Shown here in pieces: positions 12,849 through 23,945 of a DNA stretch of 64,000 nt. The translations under genes and the position numbers were made by a program. The stretch lies in assembly GCA_945859605.1 (NCBI GenBank), contig OX243820.1, positions 24,795,559 to 24,859,558 of the forward strand, in the 5' to 3' direction. The DNA comes from Lumbricus rubellus (lineage: Eukaryota > Annelida > Clitellata > Crassiclitellata > Lumbricidae). Position 1 is the stretch's first letter; the number at the start of each line of letters is the position of its first letter. The notes under the pieces are model-generated. The model was not told the origin of the DNA, ran no database searches, and worked only from the letters and a program-made list of their open reading frames with translations.

Positions 12849-12920
12849 CTCCCCGTCGGGGAATTGAACCCCGGTCTCCCGCGTGACAGGCGGGGATACT
12901 CACCACTATACTAACGAGGA
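12849..12920 (-). tRNA. tRNA-Asp (GTC)
   Basis: Read on the minus strand, 72 nt fold as a complete cloverleaf: acceptor TCCTCGT, D-arm with A-box TAGTATAGTGG, anticodon loop CTGTCAC with anticodon GTC, and T-arm with B-box GGTTCAATTCC. The sequence is that of canonical animal tRNA-Asp. A TTTT terminator follows the 3' end (plus strand 12838-12841). It is identical in the mature region to the copy 695 bp away; the flanks differ. Confidence 0.96.
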
Positions 12921-13543
12921 TTGACGGTCTGGTTGATCGATTAAGAGTAGCCTAGATGTCGTGTTATCGAATGTGCAAACAGTAAAAAGTGTCATCTTTT
13001 GGTGGGCTCAGCCAAGAGGACGCACCGAGAAGTAATATTAGGTAACCGGATTATTAGGCCTACCGTAACCGGCAACTCGTGAGTCGTTGATAGACCTTCT
13101 ACCACAGAATAGATGAAGCGTTAGGCCTATTATATTTTGTGCATTGTCCTCATAGGAAGTCAGCTGCAGACCCGTAATAACAATAGTGTTCAATGTTCAT
13201 CATTGGGGAGCCGTTAATAATTATGTACACAGGCCTCCCAAATAGTCCCTATGTAATTGGACCTCCTTATAGATTACTAAGATTAGTTTACCTTTTCCTA
13301 CCTCCCTGCGTCTGCTTGGGAGCCTCCTCTCTGAACCGTTAGGGACGGTTAGGCTACCTAGGCTATTTCTCTCTGTCACCAGCTGAAGACCTATATCTTC
13401 CCTCGGGTTTTTGCACTGGGAGCGCTACTGAATGGCCATCGCTCTGTGAGAGGCACTATAACATCTGCTAGGCTAATTAGTATACATTACGGCTTACACA
13501 TTATAGTGGAAAATCAACACGTGATTTTATGTAAAACTGCGTC

Positions 13544-13615
13544 CTCCCCGTCGGGGAATTGAACCCCGGTCTCCCGCGTGACAGGCGGGGATACTCACCA
13601 CTATACTAACGAGGA
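13544..13615 (-). tRNA. tRNA-Asp (GTC), second copy
   Basis: A second 72-nt tRNA-Asp with the same mature sequence as the copy at 12849-12920: intact A-box, B-box and anticodon GTC, with a TTTT terminator downstream on the minus strand (about 13532-13535). Its 5' end (13615) is only 25 bp from the outer end of the giant palindromic element (13641), so the element sits in this gene's upstream flank without breaking it. Confidence 0.96.
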
Positions 13616-13634
13616 TTCCTGTCAGTGCGATGCA

Positions 13635-13640
13635 GATTCA
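13635..13640. other. target-site duplication GATTCA, left copy
   Basis: The six bases GATTCA immediately outside the left end of the palindrome are repeated directly at 22486-22491 immediately outside the right end. Removing the element and one copy would restore a continuous flank upstream of the tRNA-Asp gene. Confidence 0.8.
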
Positions 13641-14329
13641 AGTAGTTGTAAGGGTGACAGCCTCATATCAAAAATCCCAATAATTAGTGACAGTTCTATA
13701 TCACTCCCCCCCTCCAGCCATTCTAAATCACATGCATACCAATGGCAGGCCGCCAAATTGTCACGTGACCTGTCAATCAATTATTTGTCCGTGTGTTTGT
13801 CTGTCTGTCCGACTGTATGCGTATCCCTCTCTTTGTATGTGTGTCCGACTGTATGTATGTCCGTGTCTGTATGGCTGTCCGACTATATGTCTGTCTGTGT
13901 CTGTGTATGTGTGCGTATGTCTGTTGTTAATTAAGGACGAAAGACATGGGGCTGCCCGGCCGCCCCCCGCTGACACTCGTCTATCACCCGCGGGCACTCG
14001 GATAACAAAATTCAACACCCACCAACGCTTGCCTGATAAGAACTTTATAATTAAAGATTTAGGTGTGGTATACAATAGGTGCACGTAAAGGTGTGGTATG
14101 CCAAATGTATGTATGCAAAAATAGTTCCTTCAACCTGTGGCATGCAAAATGAGATGTGTGCAAACTGTAGCGTAATCAATTCGACGGCTGCTCATTATTA
14201 TTGCTGACAATCAACGGCAAGCTCGCTTCAACATTAAATTCAACATGCAAAGCGCGAATAGGAGATGCATTTAAATCATTCATTCCTTACACGCCAACGA
14301 TATGTGCCACACACTTTACAATTTGGAAC

Positions 14330-14945
14330 ATATGAATTTTATTGCAACAAGTGTAGCCTATTCAGAAAATCAAAAACAGAACTTTACAATCATTGGTTCA
14401 CATTTGAGACGTGCAAACACGCAAGTGCGAGAGGTGAAGGTGGCACTTAGCAGCATTTTCAGGACTTTACATCCATAGGAACACTTTTTAGATGTGCAAA
14501 CACACACGCATGAGAGACGAAGGTGACACTTAGTAGAATTTTCATAACTTTACGGCTATAGGATAACATTTGAGATGTGCAAACACAAACATGCGAGAGG
14601 TGAATGTGTTAATTAGCAGAATTTTCAGAACTTTACAGTCATAGGATCACATTTGATATTTGCAAACACGCACGTGCGAGAGGTGAGTGTGACAATTAGC
14701 ACAATTTTCAGAACTTTACGGTCATAGGATAACGTTTGAGATACGCAAACACACACGACGAGAGGTGATGGTGTCACTTAGCAGCATTTTTTCAGAACTT
14801 TGCAGTTATAGAATCACATATGAAATGCGAAAACATGGGCGTGCGAGAGGCGAAGGTGACACTTAACAACATTTTTCAGAATTTTACAACCGTGTGATCA
14901 CATTTGAGATGAGCAAACATGCACGTGCGAGAGGCGAAGGTGACA
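14330..14945. repeat. 83-bp tandem array in left arm (mirror 21181-21796)
   Basis: The core GTGCAAACAC...GCGAGAGGTGAAGGTG...CTTAGCAGAATTTTCAG recurs at about 14413, 14496, 14579, 14662, 14745, 14827 and 14912, a spacing of 82-85 bp in seven to eight copies. Copies differ from each other more than the two arms differ. Confidence 0.88.
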
Positions 14946-15030
14946 ATTCGAGGTTTGAGAATTATAAGACTCTATGACCAATGCATTTGATAATTGTCAT
15001 GAAGCCTTATAATTCTCAGCCCTCGTCTTA
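14946..15030. repeat. nested hairpin in left arm (mirror 21097-21181)
   Basis: The strings TTGAGAATTATAAGACTC and CCTTATAATTCTCAG form a short inverted repeat bracketing about 35 bp, located exactly between two tandem arrays. It may be a small MITE inserted before the arms duplicated. Confidence 0.55.
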
Positions 15031-15034
15031 GCTG

Positions 15035-15300
15035 CATTTTTCAGAACTTTACTCTATAAAATAAGTAGTTGCATAACCTTATGTACTGAATCACATCGAA
15101 ATTTTTTTTTTTTTAGCAAACTTTAAAAATTTCAACTTTTCCCCCAAAATACCTTTAACGTAAGTAGTTGCATAATCATATGTATTGGCGCACAAACGTG
15201 AAAAATTTAACAAACTTTAAATTTTTTTCGATTTTTCCCCAAAAGTTCTGTGACGTAAGTAGTTGTAAAACCTTAGGTATTGACTCACAAGGATGAAAAA
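15035..15300. repeat. 96-bp tandem array in left arm (mirror 20827-21092)
   Basis: Three imperfect copies of a unit containing GTAAGTAGTTG, then TATTG.CTCACAA, then AAAAATTTAGCAAACTTT and TTTTTCCCCAAAA. Confidence 0.8.
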
Positions 15301-15349
15301 TTTAGCAAACTTAAAAAAAAAACTTCAATTTTCGGCGAACATTGGAAGC

Positions 15350-15475
15350 TGTTATAGGAGCTGGGGAAGTGGTGGTAGGAGCGTTGGGAGCAGTGGGAGC
15401 GGTGGTGGGAGCTGTGGAAGCGACAATGGGAGCGGTGGTAGCAGTAGGAGCGATGTGGAAATGACTATGATGGTG
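15350..15475. repeat. GGGAGCGGTGGT-type minisatellite in left arm (mirror 20652-20777)
   Basis: Purine-rich repeats of GGGAGC.GTGG(T/A) over about 125 bp. It translates as Gly/Ser-rich or Ala/Pro/Thr-rich runs, which explains the open frames there. Confidence 0.8.
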
Positions 15476-15479
15476 GGAG

Positions 15480-16240
15480 CATACATACTTACTCATGTAA
15501 TTTCTTTAGTTCAACAACTTTTCACTTGCAGAATCCTACAATTATTTCTTAGTTCCCAAGTTCTTCACACATTCAACTCACAATTCTTTAATTTTTCCAC
15601 TTTTGAATGACACAAGTGTACAATTCAACAAATACTTACTTACTTACTCTCATAATTTATACACTCCAACAACTTTGCATCTGTAAAATCCTACACATAT
15701 TTCTAATTTCTTCATTCTTTCAACTCTTACTTTATGCATATTTCAACATCTCGATCACGCAAATTCTACGATTCCTTGCATACTTACTTACTTGCACACA
15801 AAAATTACTTACTTGATCAACTTATCACATGTATGCCTACAATGCTGCACATATTTCTCATTTATTCACACCAACAATTCTTAATATTTACATATTTCAA
15901 CATATCAATCGCACAATTCTACAATTTCACGTATACATACTTGTTCACTCACATAATTTCCACAATCCAACAGCTTTTATTGATACAATCTTGCACCTAT
16001 TTCTCATTTCTTCAAGCATTCGAATCTTACTTCTTACATTTTTTCATCAAATCAGTCGTGAAATTCTTCAATTCCTATGCTCCTTACTTGCTTACTCAAA
16101 TAATTTCTGCACATCATAACCTTTACACACGCGCATATTTCCCATTTTCTCATTTCTTCAATCCTTCAACTCTAACCCATACTTCGTACATGATTCAATT
16201 TCACAATTCTGCAATTATTCAATTACATACTTCAAGTAAC
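15480..16240. repeat. 148-bp tandem array in left arm (mirror 19887-20647)
   Basis: About five diverged copies of a unit with TACTTACTCA.ATAATTT, CCAACA.CTTT, ATCCTACACATATTTCTCA and TTCTTCAATCTTTCAACTC. TACTTACT-type landmarks lie near 15487, 15645, 15783, 15930 and 16085. The 176-, 105-, 96- and 69-residue open frames here are repeat translation. Confidence 0.8.
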
Positions 16241-16439
16241 AACAATTGTAAAGTAAGAAGTTGAAGAATCGAAAGAGATACAGTTTTCTATCATATCAAA
16301 GTGAAACGTATAGGCAATGTTGATTGTATGTGCTAGAGAGGACTAAGCATAGGAATGGAAGCAGGAGTTGGAGATTGTGAAGGAGGAGGACGATGAGAAG
16401 GTGCAGCAGGAGAAGAAGGTGGAAATTTTCCCAATATCA

Positions 16440-17165
16440 ACAATTTTTCTTCACAAAGTTCCTGAGTCCGAAAATTTTCTGACATGAAAAGTTTCTAAGT
16501 TCGAGAATTTGATACATGACTACCGATTTTTCTTCGCAATTATTCTAAGTGCACACATTTTCTGTCATGAAAAGTTTCTAAGTTCGCGAATTTGATACAT
16601 GAATGCAACATTTTTCAACACAAATTTTTTAATGCATACATTTCTGTCATGAAAAGTTTCTAAGTTCGAGAATTTGATACATGACTGCAAAATTTTCATC
16701 ACAAATTTTATAAATGCATACATTTTCTGTCATGAAAAGTTTCTAAGTTCGAGAATTTGATACATGACTGAAAATTTTCTAAGTGCGTACATTTTCTGTC
16801 ACGAAAAATTTCTAAGTTCGAGAATTTGATACATGAATGCCAATTTGTCTTCGCAAATTTTCTAAGTGTATACATTTTCTGTCATGAAAAGTTTCTAAGT
16901 TCGAGAATTTGATACATGAATACCAATTTTACCGCAAATTTTCTAAGTGTATCCATTTTCTGTCATGAAAAGTTTCTAAGTTCGAGAATTTGATACATGA
17001 ATACCAATTTTTACCGCAAATTTTCTAAATGCTTACATTTTTTGTCATTAAAAGTTTCTAAGTTCGAGAATTTGATACATGACTGCCAATTTTCTAAGTG
17101 CATACATTTTCTGTTACGAAAATTTCTAAGTTCAAAACTTAGATACATTTCCGCAAACTTTTCTT
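16440..17165. repeat. 82-bp tandem array in left arm (mirror 18962-19687)
   Basis: Nine copies of a unit with the core GTTTCTAAGTTCGAGAATTT then GATACATGA, at about 16491, 16574, 16656, 16739, 16809, 16891, 16972, 17054 and 17123. Two spacings are about 70 bp instead of 82. The core is strongly conserved and the spacers vary. Confidence 0.9.
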
Positions 17166-18049
17166 CACGTGAGGAGGAGTAGGAGGTGGAAGAAGGAGTA
17201 TGAGGAAGAGGTGATGGGAGTGTAGGTTTCTTTAAATTGCTTCAAATAGGTTGTAGAATGTAGAGTATAATGATTTTGAGTTCTACGTATTCGAATTCAT
17301 AATATGTAAGCCGAATATTTTAGAATGTATATTGGACATAAAAATTATGTGCAAAGTCATGTTTTGTATGAATTTTCAGCATTTACAAATGACAATTGTT
17401 GAATGAAACAAGTGATACTTAGCGTTCTGAATTGTTTCAATTACATTACTTTACAATACTTTGTACAGAATTGCAAATTTCGGATGCAGGAGATGATCAA
17501 GTATACAGCTCTTAGTCATCAACATTAAGTCTTTTAGTTTACAGACATAAATGTGAATTTAGCTGAGTCAGCAATATGTAAAAGACTAACAGTTCGCTAT
17601 AGTAGAGTTCTCACATAGTGACACCAATACTTGAATGCTTGAAATGTTCACGTTTCTTAGATATAGGAATCTTATGCATTTTTGATGGTTAGACATATGC
17701 AATTTTTAGCTGAGTCATCATTTTAGCAAAAGTATACGTTCGAAGGAATAAAATACCAAGTTTGTAAGGTTCTTTATGGTAAATCATACACCATTTTTAG
17801 CTAAATGTGCGTCTTTGCAATTGCTGGCATTGACAATTTGATAGAATTTAATGCGAACGTCGGTTGCAATTTTAAGTTTCACAAATTTCTACCACGTAAA
17901 GGCATGGACATGCTTAGGAATGCGAGGCTGGGCGACAAGGCGACACGGGCGTCTGTCGCTGCGGACACAACAGCTCCGGCGGCGGCGGCGGTGCTTGCGA
18001 TCTCGATCCGATCAGCCTTTGGTGTGAGGAAGACGGACGATCGTGTGCA

Positions 18050-18085
18050 ATTGTAAGGTATGAATAGTGGAGAATGAGATAAAGC
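18050..18085. other. central spacer of the palindrome
   Basis: About 36 bp (starting TTGTAAGGTATG, ending GAGATAAAGC) that are not self-complementary. They would be the loop if a single strand or transcript folded. The flanking arm ends share CGATCGTGTGCA. Confidence 0.75.
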
Positions 18086-21000
18086 TGCACACGATCGTTC
18101 GTATTCCTCGCACCAAAGACTGATCGGATCGGATCGCTAGCTCCGCCGCCGCCGCCGGAGCTGTTGTGACCGCAGCGACAGACGTCCGTGTCGCCTTGTC
18201 GCCCAGCCTCGCATTCCTAAGCATGTCCATGCTTTTACGTTGTAGAAATTTGTGAAACTTAAAATTGCAACCGACGTTCGCATTAAATTCTATCAAATTG
18301 TCAATGCCAGCAATTGCAAAGACGCACATTTAGCTAAAAATGGTGTATGATTTACCATAAAGAACCTTACAAACTTGGTATTTTATTCCTTCGAACGTAT
18401 ACTTTTGCTAAAATGATGACTCAGCTAAAAATTGCATATGTCTAACCATCAAAAATGCATAAGATTCCTATATCTAAGAAACGTGAACATTTCAAGCATT
18501 CAAGTATTGGTGTCACTATGTGAGAACTCTACTATAGCGAACTGTTAGTCTTTTACATATTGCTGACTCAGCTAAATTCACATTTATGTCTGTAAACTAA
18601 AAGACTTAATGTTGATGACTAAGAGCTGTATACTTGATCATCTCCTGCATCCGAAATTTGCAATTCTGTACAAAGTATTGTAAAGTAATGTAATTGAAAC
18701 AATTCAGAACGCTAAGTATCACTTGTTTCATTCAACAATTGTCATTTGTAAATGCTGAAAATTCATACAAAACATGACTTTGCACATATGTCCAATATAC
18801 ATTCTAAAATATTCGGCTTACATATTATGAATTCGAATACGTAGAACTCAGAATCATTATACTCTACATTCTACAACCTATTTGAAGCAATTTAAAGAAA
18901 CCTACACTCCCATCACCTCTTCCTCATACTCCTTCTTCCACCTCCTACTCCTCCTCACGTGAAGAAAAGTTTGCGGAAATGTATCTAAGTTTTGAACTTA
19001 GAAATTTTCGTAACAGAAAATGTATGCACTTAGAAAATTGGCAGTCATGTATCAAATTCTCGAACTTAGAAACTTTTAATGACAAAAAATGTAAGCATTT
19101 AGAAAATTTGCGGTAAAAATTGGTATTCATGTATCAAATTCTCGAACTTAGAAACTTTTCATGACAGAAAATGGATACACTTAGAAAATTTGCGGTAAAA
19201 TTGGTATTCATGTATCAAATTCTCGAACTTAGAAACTTTTCATGACAGAAAATGTATACACTTAGAAAATTTGCGAAGACAAATTGGCATTCATGTATCA
19301 AATTCTCGAACTTAGAAATTTTTCGTGACAGAAAATGTACGCACTTAGAAAATTTTCAGTCATGTATCAAATTCTCGAACTTAGAAACTTTTCATGACAG
19401 AAAATGTATGCATTTATAAAATTTGTGATGAAAATTTTGCAGTCATGTATCAAATTCTCGAACTTAGAAACTTTTCATGACAGAAATGTATGCATTAAAA
19501 AATTTGTGTTGAAAAATGTTGCATTCATGTATCAAATTCGCGAACTTAGAAACTTTTCATGACAGAAAATGTGTGCACTTAGAATAATTGCGAAGAAAAA
19601 TCGGTAGTCATGTATCAAATTCTCGAACTTAGAAACTTTTCATGTCAGAAAATTTTCGGACTCAGGAACTTTGTGAAGAAAAATTGTTGATATTGGGAAA
19701 ATTTCCACCTTCTTCTCCTGCTGCACCTTCTCATCGTCCTCCTCCTTCACAATCTCCAACTCCTGCTTCCATTCCTATGCTTAGTCCTCTCTAGCACATA
19801 CAATCAACATTGCCTATACGTTTCACTTTGATATGATAGAAAACTGTATCTCTTTCGATTCTTCAACTTCTTACTTTACAATTGTTGTTACTTGAAGTAT
19901 GTAATTGAATAATTGCAGAATTGTGAAATTGAATCATGTACGAAGTATGGGTTAGAGTTGAAGGATTGAAGAAATGAGAAAATGGGAAATATGCGCGTGT
20001 GTAAAGGTTATGATGTGCAGAAATTATTTGAGTAAGCAAGTAAGGAGCATAGGAATTGAAGAATTTCACGACTGATTTGATGAAAAAATGTAAGAAGTAA
20101 GATTCGAATGCTTGAAGAAATGAGAAATAGGTGCAAGATTGTATCAATAAAAGCTGTTGGATTGTGGAAATTATGTGAGTGAACAAGTATGTATACGTGA
20201 AATTGTAGAATTGTGCGATTGATATGTTGAAATATGTAAATATTAAGAATTGTTGGTGTGAATAAATGAGAAATATGTGCAGCATTGTAGGCATACATGT
20301 GATAAGTTGATCAAGTAAGTAATTTTTGTGTGCAAGTAAGTAAGTATGCAAGGAATCGTAGAATTTGCGTGATCGAGATGTTGAAATATGCATAAAGTAA
20401 GAGTTGAAAGAATGAAGAAATTAGAAATATGTGTAGGATTTTACAGATGCAAAGTTGTTGGAGTGTATAAATTATGAGAGTAAGTAAGTAAGTATTTGTT
20501 GAATTGTACACTTGTGTCATTCAAAAGTGGAAAAATTAAAGAATTGTGAGTTGAATGTGTGAAGAACTTGGGAACTAAGAAATAATTGTAGGATTCTGCA
20601 AGTGAAAAGTTGTTGAACTAAAGAAATTACATGAGTAAGTATGTATGCTCCCACCATCATAGTCATTTCCACATCGCTCCTACTGCTACCACCGCTCCCA
20701 TTGTCGCTTCCACAGCTCCCACCACCGCTCCCACTGCTCCCAACGCTCCTACCACCACTTCCCCAGCTCCTATAACAGCTTCCAATGTTCGCCGAAAATT
20801 GAAGTTTTTTTTTTAAGTTTGCTAAATTTTTCATCCTTGTGAGTCAATACCTAAGGTTTTACAACTACTTACGTCACAGAACTTTTGGGGAAAAATCGAA
20901 AAAAATTTAAAGTTTGTTAAATTTTTCACGTTTGTGCGCCAATACATATGATTATGCAACTACTTACGTTAAAGGTATTTTGGGGGAAAAGTTGAAATTT

Positions 21001-22485
21001 TTAAAGTTTGCTAAAAAAAAAAAATTTCGATGTGATTCAGTACATAAGGTTATGCAACTACTTATTTTATAGAGTAAAGTTCTGAAAAATGCAGCTAAGA
21101 CGAGGGCTGAGAATTATAAGGCTTCATGACAATTATCAAATGCATTGGTCATAGAGTCTTATAATTCTCAAACCTCGAATTGTCACCTTCGCCTCTCGCA
21201 CGTGCATGTTTGCTCATCTCAAATGTGATCACACGGTTGTAAAATTCTGAAAAATGTTGTTAAGTGTCACCTTCGCCTCTCGCACGCCCATGTTTTCGCA
21301 TTTCATATGTGATTCTATAACTGCAAAGTTCTGAAAAAATGCTGCTAAGTGACACCATCACCTCTCGTCGTGTGTGTTTGCGTATCTCAAACGTTATCCT
21401 ATGACCGTAAAGTTCTGAAAATTGTGCTAATTGTCACACTCACCTCTCGCACGTGCGTGTTTGCAAATATCAAATGTGATCCTATGACTGTAAAGTTCTG
21501 AAAATTCTGCTAATTAACACATTCACCTCTCGCATGTTTGTGTTTGCACATCTCAAATGTTATCCTATAGCCGTAAAGTTATGAAAATTCTACTAAGTGT
21601 CACCTTCGTCTCTCATGCGTGTGTGTTTGCACATCTAAAAAGTGTTCCTATGGATGTAAAGTCCTGAAAATGCTGCTAAGTGCCACCTTCACCTCTCGCA
21701 CTTGCGTGTTTGCACGTCTCAAATGTGAACCAATGATTGTAAAGTTCTGTTTTTGATTTTCTGAATAGGCTACACTTGTTGCAATAAAATTCATATGTTC
21801 CAAATTGTAAAGTGTGTGGCACATATCGTTGGCGTGTAAGGAATGAATGATTTAAATGCATCTCCTATTCGCGCTTTGCATGTTGAATTTAATGTTGAAG
21901 CGAGCTTGCCGTTGATTGTCAGCAATAATAATGAGCAGCCGTCGAATTGATTACGCTACAGTTTGCACACATCTCATTTTGCATGCCACAGGTTGAAGGA
22001 ACTATTTTTGCATACATACATTTGGCATACCACACCTTTACGTGCACCTATTGTATACCACACCTAAATCTTTAATTATAAAGTTCTTATCAGGCAAGCG
22101 TTGGTGGGTGTTGAATTTTGTTATCCGAGTGCCCGCGGGTGATAGACGAGTGTCAGCGGGGGGCGGCCGGGCAGCCCCATGTCTTTCGTCCTTAATTAAC
22201 AACAGACATACGCACACATACACAGACACAGACAGACATATAGTCGGACAGCCATACAGACACGGACATACATACAGTCGGACACACATACAAAGAGAGG
22301 GATACGCATACAGTCGGACAGACAGACAAACACACGGACAAATAATTGATTGACAGGTCACGTGACAATTTGGCGGCCTGCCATTGGTACGCATGTGATT
22401 TAGAATGGCTGGAGGGGGGGAGTGATATAGAACTGTCACTAATTATTGGGATTTTTGATATGAGGCTGTCACCCTTACAACTACT
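18086..22485 (-). repeat. right arm of the giant palindrome
   Basis: Reverse complement of 13641-18049 with the same order of internal arrays. It lacks 7 bp present in the left arm (near 18786) and differs at roughly a dozen sites within the innermost 200 bp. Open frames in this arm are mirror images of those in the left arm and lie in tandem repeats. Confidence 0.92.
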
Positions 22486-22491
22486 GATTCA
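22486..22491. other. target-site duplication GATTCA, right copy
   Basis: Partner of 13635-13640. The flank after it (CACTATTACGC) has no counterpart on the left side, which places the element boundary here. Confidence 0.8.
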
Positions 22492-22870
22492 CACTATTAC
22501 GCTACGCTGTTATGTCTTGCTATTTGCTTAGGCCTATGGGAATAGTAATAATTAGGCCTAATCCGTAGCTTTAGGTTTCGGGCCTATGATGAACATATTT
22601 CACAAGTGTCACTTGAAAGCGTCTATGGGCATGAGGGCACTTACGCATATTTTTAAAGCAAATTCTTTGCACTAAAGGTTAAGACACTAGGCCCAACGAT
22701 AAGCCTACTAATGACGCACACATTGAAAAAGAACTTTACTTTTGCTTAGGCCTACCTCTATGAAAAATTCCCATGGACTTTGTTTCACGCGTTGCGCTTT
22801 TTCGGGCTTTTTGGTGAAAAAAATTTAGGACCTACCATGGCCATTGTGTTCCCCCTCCTGCAAATAAGTA

Positions 22871-23945
22871 GGGGAGAGTTGCCTAGAATGGACCATTGCC
22901 TTAATTGGACCGCAGCCATTTAACACCCTAGATGCATATTTTGCCTCGTTTTCAAATGTTGTATTCTTGCGCGATTGAATATTGATCGTACCGGTGCAAT
23001 CAGTTTCACGGAATTCTACACATTAATTTAATTGCGGTAAAAAATCTATTTCACGTAGTTTTGATCTAATTTTTGCCCTACATGACAATGAGTGTACGCA
23101 ATTTAGGGAAGGTTTAAAAATTGCAGTCGCGTTTGTCTTAATCATAGCTAGGCTTCATGTTTAGGCAACAATACTCGATTTTGCGCTAAGACTGACACCT
23201 GTTAAACTATAACGGTGTGAGTAGAAGTAGTCCGTGTTGCCTGAAATGGACCACATAAAGTCTCCCTAAGTGGACCGATTATTTGGGTGTGGTCCATTTA
23301 AGGACACCAGCACTTACAATGTTATTGGGTGTGGTACAGTACACTGCTAGATGAGGTGTGTTTCTCTGTGCGAACTGCGCTCAATTCTTCTCAAATAGAT
23401 TTAACTGAGTACTAATGTAAGACTTCACAATAATTTATTTCACGATATAGAGGTCTATAGTCTATATTTAGACCTGCACTGGTTATTGTGACAAAGTAGG
23501 CTACTCCTAATTAGTCTGCAGGCAGAGGTTATGCCACTCATATATTTAATTGATTTCAGCTAGGCCTACTCCAATTGTGTATGATACTTTTAATTGTATG
23601 TCTAGACACTAAGTGTTTTAAAGCGATCCCAATTGCTTTTTGGGTAAAATTACCTTTTAAAAACGACTTTAAATTAATGTGTTCCATTCAGGGCAACTGG
23701 TCCAATCAAGGATACCATGCGGTCCATTCAAGGAAACAGGTTGCCTTGATTGGACTTTTTACAGCTACTGCTTTGCTTAGTTATTTCTCATAAATCCACG
23801 AATATTTTCAGTCCTTTGCTCATTAAAAACATAGATGAATAATCAACCAAGCATAATATGGCACACTTTCCTTTTAGAAATTCAGTGGCATTTATGCAGC
23901 ACACCTAAGTTTACCTTAGGTGGTCCATTCATAGCAACTCTCTCC
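22871..23945. mobile_element. TA-flanked non-autonomous DNA transposon (1075 bp), mariner-superfamily type
   Basis: The ends GGGGAGAGTTGCC..GAATGGACCA and, inverted, GGAGAGAGTTGC..GAATGGACCA are bordered by TA on both sides (22869-22870, 23946-23947). The motif TTGCCT..A.TGGACC recurs internally in both orientations (about 22890, 23238, 23280, 23692, 23720, 23745). TA duplication is typical of Tc1/mariner/pogo elements. No transposase frame is seen. Confidence 0.7.

Larger units (their letters stand above)
13641..18049 (+). repeat. left arm of the giant palindrome
   Basis: 4.4-kb arm. From the outer end: a unique terminal region, a CTGT-rich stretch (about 13785-13925), an 83-bp tandem array, a small nested hairpin, a 96-bp array, a GGGAGCGGT-type minisatellite, a 148-bp array, an 82-bp array, and about 600 bp of unique sequence leading to a GC-rich inner end with a GGC run. 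It is near-identical to the right arm. Differences include one base at about 13734, a 7-bp insertion near 17345, and a cluster of changes in the innermost 200 bp. Confidence 0.92.
13641..22485. mobile_element. giant palindromic (fold-back) transposable element, 8.8 kb, Polinton-like ends
   Basis: The left arm (13641-18049) and right arm (18086-22485) are reverse complements along nearly their whole length (about 4.4 kb each; paired coordinates sum to about 36126-36135), leaving a 36-bp central spacer. The ends are AGTAGTTGTAAGGG and its complement. Both outer ends abut the direct repeat GATTCA (13635-13640 and 22486-22491), absent from the arms at that place, as expected of a 6-bp target-site duplication. 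Polinton/Maverick elements are known for 6-bp duplications and AG termini, so they are the nearest known signature. However, no polymerase, integrase, ATPase or capsid frame is present. Fold-back elements (Drosophila FB, sea-urchin TU) are the structural analogue. It is probably non-autonomous. Confidence 0.85.

Noticed and set aside
12849..13615. The two tRNA-Asp genes as a tandem duplication unit
   Set aside because: Only the mature 72 nt match; the flanks are unrelated.
15293..16264. Open frames of 69-176 codons inside the palindrome arms
   Set aside because: They coincide with tandem arrays, are low complexity and appear mirrored in the other arm. No known domain.
16440..17165. CRISPR-like array
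   Set aside because: Repeats are about 82 bp with conserved cores and similar, not unique, spacers, in a eukaryotic transposon; there are no cas genes.
17805..18329. The 83- and 105-codon frames at the palindrome centre as a gene
   Set aside because: The two versions diverge in sequence and length after a shared start, contain a GGC-run Ala tract and show no domain.
13641..22485. The palindrome as an assembly artefact (read-through of a hairpin adapter)
   Set aside because: The arms differ by substitutions and indels, a unique spacer separates them, and a direct repeat lies exactly at both outer ends. An artefact would not create a target duplication. Read-level confirmation is still needed.
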